Source: Bacillota bacterium
GTDB taxonomy: Bacteria; Bacillota_E; JAJZYS01; JAJYTV01
Direction: 5' to 3'
NCBI GenBank assembly: GCA_021845645.1
Contig: JAJZVM010000147.1
Location: 1-10,533, forward strand
DNA: 10,533 nucleotides
Position numbers and translations under genes: made by a program. Positions 1 to 6,092 of this stretch are shown piece by piece (position 1 is the first letter of the stretch; each line of letters starts with the position of its first letter). Under the pieces are notes generated by a model. That model was not told the DNA's origin. It made no database searches and saw only the letters and a list, made by a program, of their open reading frames with translations.

Positions 1-1
1 C

Positions 2-544
2 CGCGCCGGCATCGGCATGGTTCTCGACCGCTATGGCGCCCGAGAGGTCCTGCGCTCCCTGCTTTACGCGAACCGACTCGCCGGCGGCAAGGGCCTCCTT
101 GTGACCATCGACGACGTCGACGCCCTGCTCGGCGGCTACGGCCCCGTGCGCTACACGCCGCTGCGGCGGGACGACGCCTTCGAGGCGATGCGCGAACTGA
201 TCGACGAGGGCGCGACCATGCCTGGTCTCTTCGTGTTGTTCGCCGGACGACCTGCGATCTTTTCGGACGAGCGGCTTGGACTCAGGAGCTATCCGGCCCT
301 CGCCATGCGCGTCGAGCCGGAGGTGCGAAGTTCGAGGCCCAACCCTTACGAGGATTTGCGGGATCTGGACGACATCTGGCGCCAGGACTGGCCGGCGTGG
401 CGGGCAAAGCTCCTGGCGGCCTACGGATCCGCCGGGCATGAGACAGTCGAATCACAGGCCCTCTTCGCGATGGGGCCGATTTCGCCCGTGAAGCTCCTCG
501 TCGAAGCTATCCAGGCAAAGGAGGCTGGAACGTATGGAGCGTAG
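2..544 (+). CDS. BREX-type ATP-binding protein (DUF2791/BrxD-like), C-terminal part, 5'-partial
   Basis: The reading frame is open through the left edge, so the N-terminal domain with the Walker A loop lies outside the window. An in-frame ATG sits at 17, but I see no ribosome site, and a protein starting there would have no P-loop. From that ATG, residues 2-22 (VLDRYGAREVLRSLLYANRL) followed by LLVTIDDVDALL at 27-38 match the helix-then-Walker-B layout of DUF2791 ATPases of BREX systems. The next segment, ending in FVLFAGRP, looks like the sensor strand. The Walker B ends in Asp-Asp (32-33) where active ATPases usually have Asp-Glu, so this copy may hydrolyse ATP poorly. It overlaps the next gene, a second ATPase of the same kind, by 11 nt, which suggests that the two work as a pair. 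The family call rests on motif layout, not on a search. Confidence 0.62.
   Translation, partial: RAGIGMVLDRYGAREVLRSLLYANRLAGGKGLLVTIDDVDALLGGYGPVRYTPLRRDDAFEAMRELIDEGATMPGLFVLFAGRPAIFSDERLGLRSYPALAMRVEPEVRSSRPNPYEDLRDLDDIWRQDWPAWRAKLLAAYGSAGHETVESQALFAMGPISPVKLLVEAIQAKEAGTYGA
517..524 (+). promoter_or_regulatory. Ribosome binding site for the second ATPase
   Basis: AAAGGAGG lies 9 nt before the ATG at 534 and inside the end of the preceding gene. It is a near-perfect Shine-Dalgarno sequence and fixes the start of the second ATPase, giving an 11-nt overlap with the upstream frame. Confidence 0.8.
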
Positions 545-1775
545 CCTGGCGCGCACCTGCATCGAGCACCTGCGCGCCGGCGTCCCTTCACTTTCTGTCG
601 CGGAGCTCCTATCGGCAGGGAGGACCCGGGTCCTCGCCGAGATTGCGGAGGATCTGCGTGCGCTGGAGGGCGGCCGCGCGCGGCGCAACATGCGGATCAT
701 CGCAGCGAACTACGGCGACGGCAAGAGCCATACGCTGAACGCCATCCGCGCCATGGCCGAGCGTGAGCACTTCCTGGTGAGCCAGCTGACGGTCAGCCGC
801 GAGACGCCGCTCGACCGCGTCGAGCGCGTCTACCGCAAGCTGATCGCACGGACCTATTTCCCCGGAATCGGGCGGCCGGGCCTCGACGCCGTGCTCCAGG
901 AGATCGAGCGCAGGCCGGAGGCGGTACAGCGGCTCCTGCGCTATGCGCAGACCAAGCTCCACACGAAGGTCGGCTTGGTGCTCGAAGCGCGCCTCGAGGG
1001 CAGGCGCGGCGACATCGAACCATTGGACCGCGATCTTTCGGGTTATTTCCTCGCGATGCCGGATCTGCGCCGCGCCTACGAAGACAACGTTGGCCGCAAG
1101 CTGGCGCCGATCGAGCGCTTCAAGCAGGACAACGCCTTCGACTACCTGCGGCTCGTCGGCGAGATGTCGACGGTTGCCGGATTGGCGGGCTGGGTCATCC
1201 TGATCGACGAGGCCGAGATGATCGGCAGCGTCGGCCGGCGCGCACGCGCGAAGTCCTACGACTTCCTCTCGCGCCTGCAGGATCGCGCCCTTATGCCCCA
1301 GACCTACAGCGTGGTGGCGGTGGCGGCGTCGTTCCAGCAGACCCTCGTGGAGAAGCTGGGCGACGGGGAGGATTTGCCGGCCTGGTTGCGCGAGCGCGGT
1401 CATGAACAGCTCGCGGAGACTGTCGGTGAACCGATCCGACAACTGCAGAGCGCACCGCACCTGCCGCCGCTCTCGGAGGCTGACCTCGCGCAGGTCTTCG
1501 ACGGAATCGTCAAGACCCACGCGGACGCCTTCGGCTGGGCGCCGCCGCTCTCGGGCGCTGACCTCCTGCGGCGCATTCGCGGGCCCTTGCGCGAGCGCGA
1601 CATCAAGGTGCGCCAACTGGTGCGGGCTGCCGTGCATTTTCTCGATCTCTACAGCCTCTACGGCCAGGAGCCGATGCTGCAGGTGCACGATATCGCCGAG
1701 CCGATGCCCGTAGCGGCGGCCGTGGAAGATGAACCACAAGAAGGCGAGGGCGTCCGGCGCGGCTGGTCCGGGTGA
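534..1775 (+). CDS. BREX-type ATP-binding protein (DUF2791/BrxD-like), complete
   Basis: A 413-residue cytoplasmic P-loop ATPase. Walker A is ANYGDGKSH at about 58-66 (K64). Walker B is WVILIDEAE at about 220-228, with an intact Asp-Glu pair (D225, E226). A strand YSVVAVAAS after Walker B fits a sensor 1 position, and a basic helix near residue 350 (RERDIKVRQLVRA) could supply sensor 2 or arginine-finger residues. The N-terminal stretch with LRAGVPSLSVAELL is typical of DUF2791 proteins, which in BREX type 2 and related defence loci are called BrxD. The start is set by the AAAGGAGG site. Its stop codon overlaps the ATG of the BrxL-like gene (TGATG), so translation of the two is probably coupled. 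The C-terminal 25 residues are acidic and low in complexity. Its precise role in defence is not established; ATP-driven loading or remodelling on DNA is an inference. Confidence 0.75.
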   Translation: MERSLARTCIEHLRAGVPSLSVAELLSAGRTRVLAEIAEDLRALEGGRARRNMRIIAANYGDGKSHTLNAIRAMAEREHFLVSQLTVSRETPLDRVERVYRKLIARTYFPGIGRPGLDAVLQEIERRPEAVQRLLRYAQTKLHTKVGLVLEARLEGRRGDIEPLDRDLSGYFLAMPDLRRAYEDNVGRKLAPIERFKQDNAFDYLRLVGEMSTVAGLAGWVILIDEAEMIGSVGRRARAKSYDFLSRLQDRALMPQTYSVVAVAASFQQTLVEKLGDGEDLPAWLRERGHEQLAETVGEPIRQLQSAPHLPPLSEADLAQVFDGIVKTHADAFGWAPPLSGADLLRRIRGPLRERDIKVRQLVRAAVHFLDLYSLYGQEPMLQVHDIAEPMPVAAAVEDEPQEGEGVRRGWSG

Positions 1776-3820
1776 TGGGGGACTCGACCGCATTCGATGA
1801 GAGGGTGCTGCAGGTCTTCGGCGCACTGGGCGAGCCTGTCGTGCTGCCCAAGGGTCTGGCGCTCGCCTTGCGTACGCAGGGGCAGGTACCGCGCTACGTA
1901 AGCGAGTTCCTGCTCGCGCAGAGGCCGAGCGAGCATGCTGTCGCCGCCATCCGCGACTACCTCGAGGAGCACCATCCTCTGCCGCGTGACCGCAACCTGT
2001 GGCGGCACCGTCTGGTGCAGGAGGGGGAAATCCGCATTGTCGACCGGCTCGAGGTGACGGTCGACGTCAAGGATGGCAGCCACCTTGGCCGCATCGGCAG
2101 CCTGAACCTCGTCGCGCGGGTCGACCCGGCGCTCGGCGAGCGCCACCCCGGCCTGCTCAGCGGCGGGCTCTGGGGGCGCGTCGATCTCGTCTGGGAGCCA
2201 GTGGGCGAAGACATTCCGGCCACGGCGGTCAGGGACTTCCACCCGGCTCAGGCCTATGCGAGGCTCGATCCCTTCCTCGAGGGCCGTGGCTACTTCACGG
2301 CCCTCGAGTGGATCGACCTCCTGCTCACATCGGCCGGCTACGACTCCGTCGCCCTCGTCACAGGCCTCGCAGGACCGGACGCGCTGCGCCGCAAGCTTCT
2401 CGTCCTGACGCGCCTCGCGCCGCTAGCCGAGCCGAGCCTCCATTTGCTCGAGCTCGGCCCGAAGAACACGGGCAAGACCTACCTTGCCCGCAACATCTCG
2501 CAGGATGCGTTCGTGATCTCGGGCGGCAGCGTGACACCGGCGAACCTCTTCGTCCATCTCACGACCGGCGTGCCCGGCCTACTGGCGCAGCGCCGCATGG
2601 TGGCATTCGACGAAATCGCGCGCCTGCGGCTCGGCAGCACCGAGATCGTCGCCGCTCTCAAGGACTTCCTCGAGAGCGGGCAGTTCAGCCGCGGCAGGCA
2701 CGAGTTCGCTTCGGACTGCTCGGTGGTGCTGCTTGGCAACATCGATGTCGAGGGTGGCCTGCCTGCTGCACATTACCGCCACCTGTGCGAGCCGCTGCCG
2801 GAGGAGCTGCGCGACAGCGCCTTCATCGACCGGCTGCATGGCTTCATTCCAGGCTGGGAGCTGCCCAAGCTCGAGCCGTCATCGTTCGCGACAGGTGTCG
2901 GGTTCGTGTCGGACTACTTCGGCGAGGTGCTCGTGCGACTGCGTGCGCTCCCCTACGAGGCGGAATTTCTCGAGCTCAGCCGGGAGCATCCGATGCTCGA
3001 CGGCATGACGCGCCGCGACGCGGTGGCGGTGCAGCGCATTGCGCTGGGCCTGCTGAAGCTCGTGTACCCGAACGGTCCAAGCGGCGACCAGGAAGTCGTC
3101 GAGGCCATTCTTTCCCTGGCCGGGGAGTTGCGCCAGCGCATCCACAACCAGCTCTGCAGGATTGCGCCGGGCGAGTTCGCTCCGCGCCGCGTCGGCTTCG
3201 CCGATGTCCCTGAGCCCAGGGCGCGGGATCTTCAGGAGAAGGAGACTTCGCCAGCGCATGCCCGCCCCGCCCTGGCTGCAGGCGAAGCCCTTTACCTGGA
3301 CCGCGACGCCAAGGGCGTCGAAGGCGGTGGCCGGCTCGTGCGGCTCGAGGCCTCCTTGCTTGGCCATGGGCACGGCCTCAAACTGGAAGGCAGGTTCGGT
3401 GCCGAGGCCCTGGCAGCGGCCAGGATCGCGTTCAGTTTCCTGATCGCGAATGCGAGATCTCTCAGGCTGGAACCGCGCAGCCTCGAGCGGCGGGCGATCG
3501 TGCTGCAGGTGGCGCAAGGGCCTGCCAGCGACGGCACAGGCGTCGCCTTGCCGGCTTTTCTGGCCATGCTCTCCAGTCTGCGCGCCGAGGCGTTCGCGAG
3601 GCCGGTGGTGGGTATCGGCGCGAGCAGCCTGCACGGCCACCTGAGTGCTCCGCCCGACGTCATGGGCCGGCTTGGCGCCTTGCAGGGCCGCGCACCGGGC
3701 ATCCTGGTGCTGCCTCCGTGCGCGCCGGAGACCGAGGCGCTCATCGCGCGGCTCCTTCCGGGTTGGCGGGTCGTCGTCGTGCCGAGGTTGCTGCTCGCCG
3801 CACAGGAACTGGGCATCTGA
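1772..3820 (+). CDS. brxL: BrxL-like protein: AAA+ ATPase with Lon-like C-terminal domain
   Basis: A 682-residue protein, close to the usual BrxL length. The start is GTG 1772 or the adjacent ATG 1775; the ATG overlaps the upstream stop, and there is no strong ribosome site of its own, so coupling is likely. The N-terminal region (about 1-200) is followed by an AAA+ core: Walker A GPKNTGKT at 229-236, Walker B MVAFDEIA at 276-283 (D280, E281), sensor 1 VVLLGNID at 318-325, and a probable arginine finger in FIDRLHGFIPGW at 351-362. This run of motifs is characteristic of BrxL (COG4930). From about 500 the chain resembles the Lon protease fold (VALPAFLAMLSSL, then VVGIGASSLHG and a final ILVLPP strand). 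By eye neither the Lon catalytic serine nor the lysine is present (GTG near 588-590 instead of GPSAG; Met near 631 where the Lys should be). BrxL is a DNA-binding ring ATPase needed for phage exclusion in type I BREX, so a DNA-motor role is more likely here than proteolysis. Confidence 0.82.
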   Translation: MMGDSTAFDERVLQVFGALGEPVVLPKGLALALRTQGQVPRYVSEFLLAQRPSEHAVAAIRDYLEEHHPLPRDRNLWRHRLVQEGEIRIVDRLEVTVDVKDGSHLGRIGSLNLVARVDPALGERHPGLLSGGLWGRVDLVWEPVGEDIPATAVRDFHPAQAYARLDPFLEGRGYFTALEWIDLLLTSAGYDSVALVTGLAGPDALRRKLLVLTRLAPLAEPSLHLLELGPKNTGKTYLARNISQDAFVISGGSVTPANLFVHLTTGVPGLLAQRRMVAFDEIARLRLGSTEIVAALKDFLESGQFSRGRHEFASDCSVVLLGNIDVEGGLPAAHYRHLCEPLPEELRDSAFIDRLHGFIPGWELPKLEPSSFATGVGFVSDYFGEVLVRLRALPYEAEFLELSREHPMLDGMTRRDAVAVQRIALGLLKLVYPNGPSGDQEVVEAILSLAGELRQRIHNQLCRIAPGEFAPRRVGFADVPEPRARDLQEKETSPAHARPALAAGEALYLDRDAKGVEGGGRLVRLEASLLGHGHGLKLEGRFGAEALAAARIAFSFLIANARSLRLEPRSLERRAIVLQVAQGPASDGTGVALPAFLAMLSSLRAEAFARPVVGIGASSLHGHLSAPPDVMGRLGALQGRAPGILVLPPCAPETEALIARLLPGWRVVVVPRLLLAAQELGI

Positions 3821-3886
3821 AGTTGCCCACGGACCGGGAGCTTGCCTGACGCGCCTGGGACGAGGCGGTCTGTCGGCACCATCGCC

Positions 3887-3903
3887 GGGTCCTTTTGGGA
3901 CCC
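3887..3903 (+). other. Small hairpin in the brxL-recQ gap
   Basis: GGGTCC and GGACCC form a 6-bp stem around the loop TTTTG. No T-run follows, so it is a weak candidate at best for a partial terminator or RNA-stability element that would set helicase levels apart from the ATPases. It could also be chance in GC-rich DNA. Confidence 0.3.
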
Positions 3904-3993
3904 CGATCGCCATCGCAGCAGAAAGGCTGTTGCGCTGGGTGGACGCGTGGGAAACATGGTTCTACCCAACGAAAGTCGGCCCAGGGACGGCCG

Positions 3994-4002
3994 AAAGGGG
4001 GA
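3994..4002 (+). promoter_or_regulatory. Ribosome binding site for recQ (GTG start)
   Basis: AAAGGGGGA sits 5 nt before GTG 4008. A second, weaker candidate (GAAAGG at 4022-4027) precedes ATG 4035 by 7 nt. The two starts differ by nine residues, and either keeps the AbrB-like segment. Confidence 0.55.
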
Positions 4003-4007
4003 CTGGC

Positions 4008-5942
4008 GTGAGCGGGCGACAGAAAGGCCGGGTGATGCACGACGGCTCGCTCCTGCTCCCGCCTGAAGCGCTGCGCGCGGCCGGACTCCCGCCGGGAGCC
4101 GAGGTGGACATCGTCGTGAAGGCAGGGGCCATTCTGGTGCGTCGGGGCGCGGCGCAGCCCCCGGACCTCGAGGCGATCTTGCGGCAGCGGTTCGGACTTG
4201 CGGATTTCCGCCCTTTGCAGAAGGACGTGATCCAGGCGGTCCTCGCAGGGCAGGACACCCTTGCGGTGATGCCAACCTCGGCCGGCAAGTCGCTCTGCTA
4301 CCAGCTCCCGGCTCTGGTGCTGCCCGGCGTCACGCTCGTCGTGTCACCGCTGATCGCCCTGATGCAGGACCAGGTGCGGTCGCTCGGGCGCAGGCGGATC
4401 GGGGCGCTTGCGATCACGAGCTCCCTGACGGGCGACGAACTCCAGGACGCCTATCGCCAGTTGCACCAGGGCGGGGCAAAGATCGTCTTCGTTGCGCCCG
4501 AGCGTCTGCGCAGCCCGGAGTTCCGCGGCGCCCTCAAGGGGGTTTCTGTGGATCTGCTCGCGATCGACGAGGCGCACTGCGTTTCGAGCTGGGGCCATGA
4601 CTTCCGCCCGGACTACCGGCTGATCCAGGACTTCCGCCGACTGCTCGGTGGTCCCAGGCTTCTGGCGCTTACCGCGACGGCGCCGCCGAAGGTACGGCAG
4701 GACATCATGGAGAGTTTCGGCATCCGCAACGTGCTTGTGGCGCCCTTGGACAGGCCGAACCTGCGCTATGGCGTGCGGGCGCTGGAGGACGAAGGCGAGC
4801 GCCGGCAGGAAGTGGTGCGGTGGCTGCGGCGCCTCGACGGCGGATCTGCCATCGTCTATGCGACGACGCGGGCCCAGACGGAAGGCTGGGCAGCCACACT
4901 CTCGGCGGCCCTCGGCAAAACGGTGCTGGCATACCACGCGGGCATGGCCAAGGAAGACCGCAACGCCGCCCAGGAGCGCTTCATGTCGGGCGAGGTGCCG
5001 GTGATCGTGGCCACGACCGCCTTTGGCATGGGCGTCGACAAGCCGGATATCCGCATGGTCCTGCACGTCTCGGTGCCGGAGTCTGTCGAGGCGTACGCGC
5101 AGGAGAGCGGACGCGCCGGACGTGATGGCAAGCCGGCCTGGGCGATCGTGTGCACGGTGCTGCGCGACGACTTCGACACGCGCCTCTTTTTGCTGGAGCG
5201 CGAGAAGCCGGACGAGGGCTGGCTCAGCCGCCACCTCGCGGAATTGGCCGGTGCCGCGGTGGGCAGGCCACACCGTTTCGAAATCGGCGACAGCGAGCGT
5301 GCCCAGGCTACCCTGCTGCTCTCCCAACTGGTGGAACGCGGCATGGCGACGGCGGGCAGCCGCGAGCGCCACCTCGAGTCCGTGACGCTCAGGCGTCCCT
5401 TGTCGCCTGCGGAAGGCGAGGAGATCCTGCAGGAGATCCTGCGCCGCGGCAGGGGGAAGCTGGGGCGCTTCGACGCCATGCGCCGCTATCTTGAGGGCCG
5501 GTCCTGCCGCAGGGCGTACATCCTTGGTTATTTCGGCGCTCCGCCGAGCCGCGAGGAGCCAGAGATCTGCTGCGACCGGTGCCAGCCGAGGGCATTTGGC
5601 AGTCCGCCTGCGCGGACGGTGCCGAAGCCGCCGCCCCGCGGCACACGGCCCGCAGGCGCACCCCGGCCGGCGGCCGCAGCGAGAGGGGCGCAACCGGGGC
5701 GGGGCACGGACCCCTGGCTGGAAGCCCTGCTCGCTTGGCGGGAGCGCAGGGCGTCCAGAGAACATGTGGCCGATGAAGAGATCGCGACGGCGAAGGAACT
5801 GGCCACCATCGCGGCGGCGAGGCCGCGCGATGCCGCCGCACTGCGCCGCCTGGGCGTTTTGGGGGAGCCACGCATGCTGTTGTTCGCGGCCGAGATCCTC
5901 ACCGCCCTGAAAGAAGCACGGACCGTGCAGCGCAGGCGCTGA
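4008..5942 (+). CDS. recQ: RecQ-family ATP-dependent DNA helicase with AbrB-like N-terminus and HRDC domain
   Basis: A 644-residue 3'-5' superfamily 2 DNA helicase (635 residues if ATG 4035 is used). Residues about 12-46 (GSLLLPPEALRAAGLPPGAE and on to ILVRRG) read like an AbrB/MazE-type swapped-hairpin DNA-binding module, which is unusual on RecQ. Helicase motifs are clear: Q-motif region FGLADFRPLQ 62-71; motif I TSAGKSLCYQLPA 90-102; Ia SPLIALMQDQV 113-123; II IDEAHC 186-191; III LTATA 221-225; IV AIVYATT 281-287; V VIVATTAFGMGVDKPD 332-347; VI QESGRAGRDG 365-374. A region of about 115 residues, perhaps winged-helix, precedes the RecQ zinc-binding segment (C500, C521/C522, C525, with YILGYFG between). 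A Pro/Ala/Arg-rich linker (about 530-565) leads to an HRDC domain (about 568-636). It lies downstream of the BREX-type genes in the same direction, so a role in the same defence pathway is inferred; a housekeeping RecQ is the alternative. Confidence 0.9.
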   Translation: MSGRQKGRVMHDGSLLLPPEALRAAGLPPGAEVDIVVKAGAILVRRGAAQPPDLEAILRQRFGLADFRPLQKDVIQAVLAGQDTLAVMPTSAGKSLCYQLPALVLPGVTLVVSPLIALMQDQVRSLGRRRIGALAITSSLTGDELQDAYRQLHQGGAKIVFVAPERLRSPEFRGALKGVSVDLLAIDEAHCVSSWGHDFRPDYRLIQDFRRLLGGPRLLALTATAPPKVRQDIMESFGIRNVLVAPLDRPNLRYGVRALEDEGERRQEVVRWLRRLDGGSAIVYATTRAQTEGWAATLSAALGKTVLAYHAGMAKEDRNAAQERFMSGEVPVIVATTAFGMGVDKPDIRMVLHVSVPESVEAYAQESGRAGRDGKPAWAIVCTVLRDDFDTRLFLLEREKPDEGWLSRHLAELAGAAVGRPHRFEIGDSERAQATLLLSQLVERGMATAGSRERHLESVTLRRPLSPAEGEEILQEILRRGRGKLGRFDAMRRYLEGRSCRRAYILGYFGAPPSREEPEICCDRCQPRAFGSPPARTVPKPPPRGTRPAGAPRPAAAARGAQPGRGTDPWLEALLAWRERRASREHVADEEIATAKELATIAAARPRDAAALRRLGVLGEPRMLLFAAEILTALKEARTVQRRR

Positions 5943-6092
5943 GTGCGGGGCGGGCGCGGCCGAGGGGGAGCAGAAGGGGGCGTCACAAATGACCCGATCA
6001 CCGTCGATACGACCAATCCGCCGAGACACCGTGCGTGCTGCGCGTGGTGTCTCGGCGGATCTGCATGCGCCCTGGCAGGCTCGCGACGCTGG
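5943..6092. other. Convergent intergenic region
   Basis: This 150-nt space separates the ends of recQ (+) and the guanylyltransferase gene (-). It starts with a G-rich stretch and contains the strong stem at 6016-6060. I see no gene in it. Confidence 0.6.
6016..6060. terminator. Probable bidirectional terminator stem
   Basis: A perfect 15-bp inverted repeat (ATCCGCCGAGACACC at 6016-6030, its complement at 6046-6060) surrounds a 15-nt loop that itself contains GCG/CGC pairing. It lies between two convergent genes, 73 nt after the recQ stop and 32 nt after the stop of the opposing gene. Neither side carries a real T-run, so it would be a stem-only terminator or mRNA-end stabiliser rather than a classical Rho-independent one. 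Confidence 0.65.

Larger units (their letters stand above)
3821..4007 (+). other. 187-nt gap between the BrxL-like gene and recQ
   Basis: The upstream genes overlap each other, but this gap separates them from the helicase. The recQ reading frame stays open through it, but its translation has no helicase-like content. I found no convincing -35/-10 pair. The only visible structure is the small hairpin at 3887-3903. Confidence 0.5.

Noticed and set aside
609..1826. Long - strand open frame (405 codons) opposite the second ATPase
   Set aside because: It is a shadow of a GC-rich gene. The + strand frame has Walker motifs, a strong ribosome site and coupled neighbours, whereas the antisense translation is rich in Arg/Ala/His with no recognisable motif.
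3887..3903. Classical Rho-independent terminator after brxL
   Set aside because: The stem is only 6 bp and no T-run follows, so it is listed only as a small hairpin.
3645..4007. N-terminal extension of the recQ frame back into the BrxL-like gene
   Set aside because: The frame is open, but its translation overlaps brxL out of frame and shows no helicase features. The ribosome site before 4008 gives a natural start.
4344..6029. Long - strand open frame (561 codons) opposite recQ
   Set aside because: The + strand frame carries all RecQ helicase motifs. The antisense product is low in complexity, shows no domain and would cross the recQ stop.
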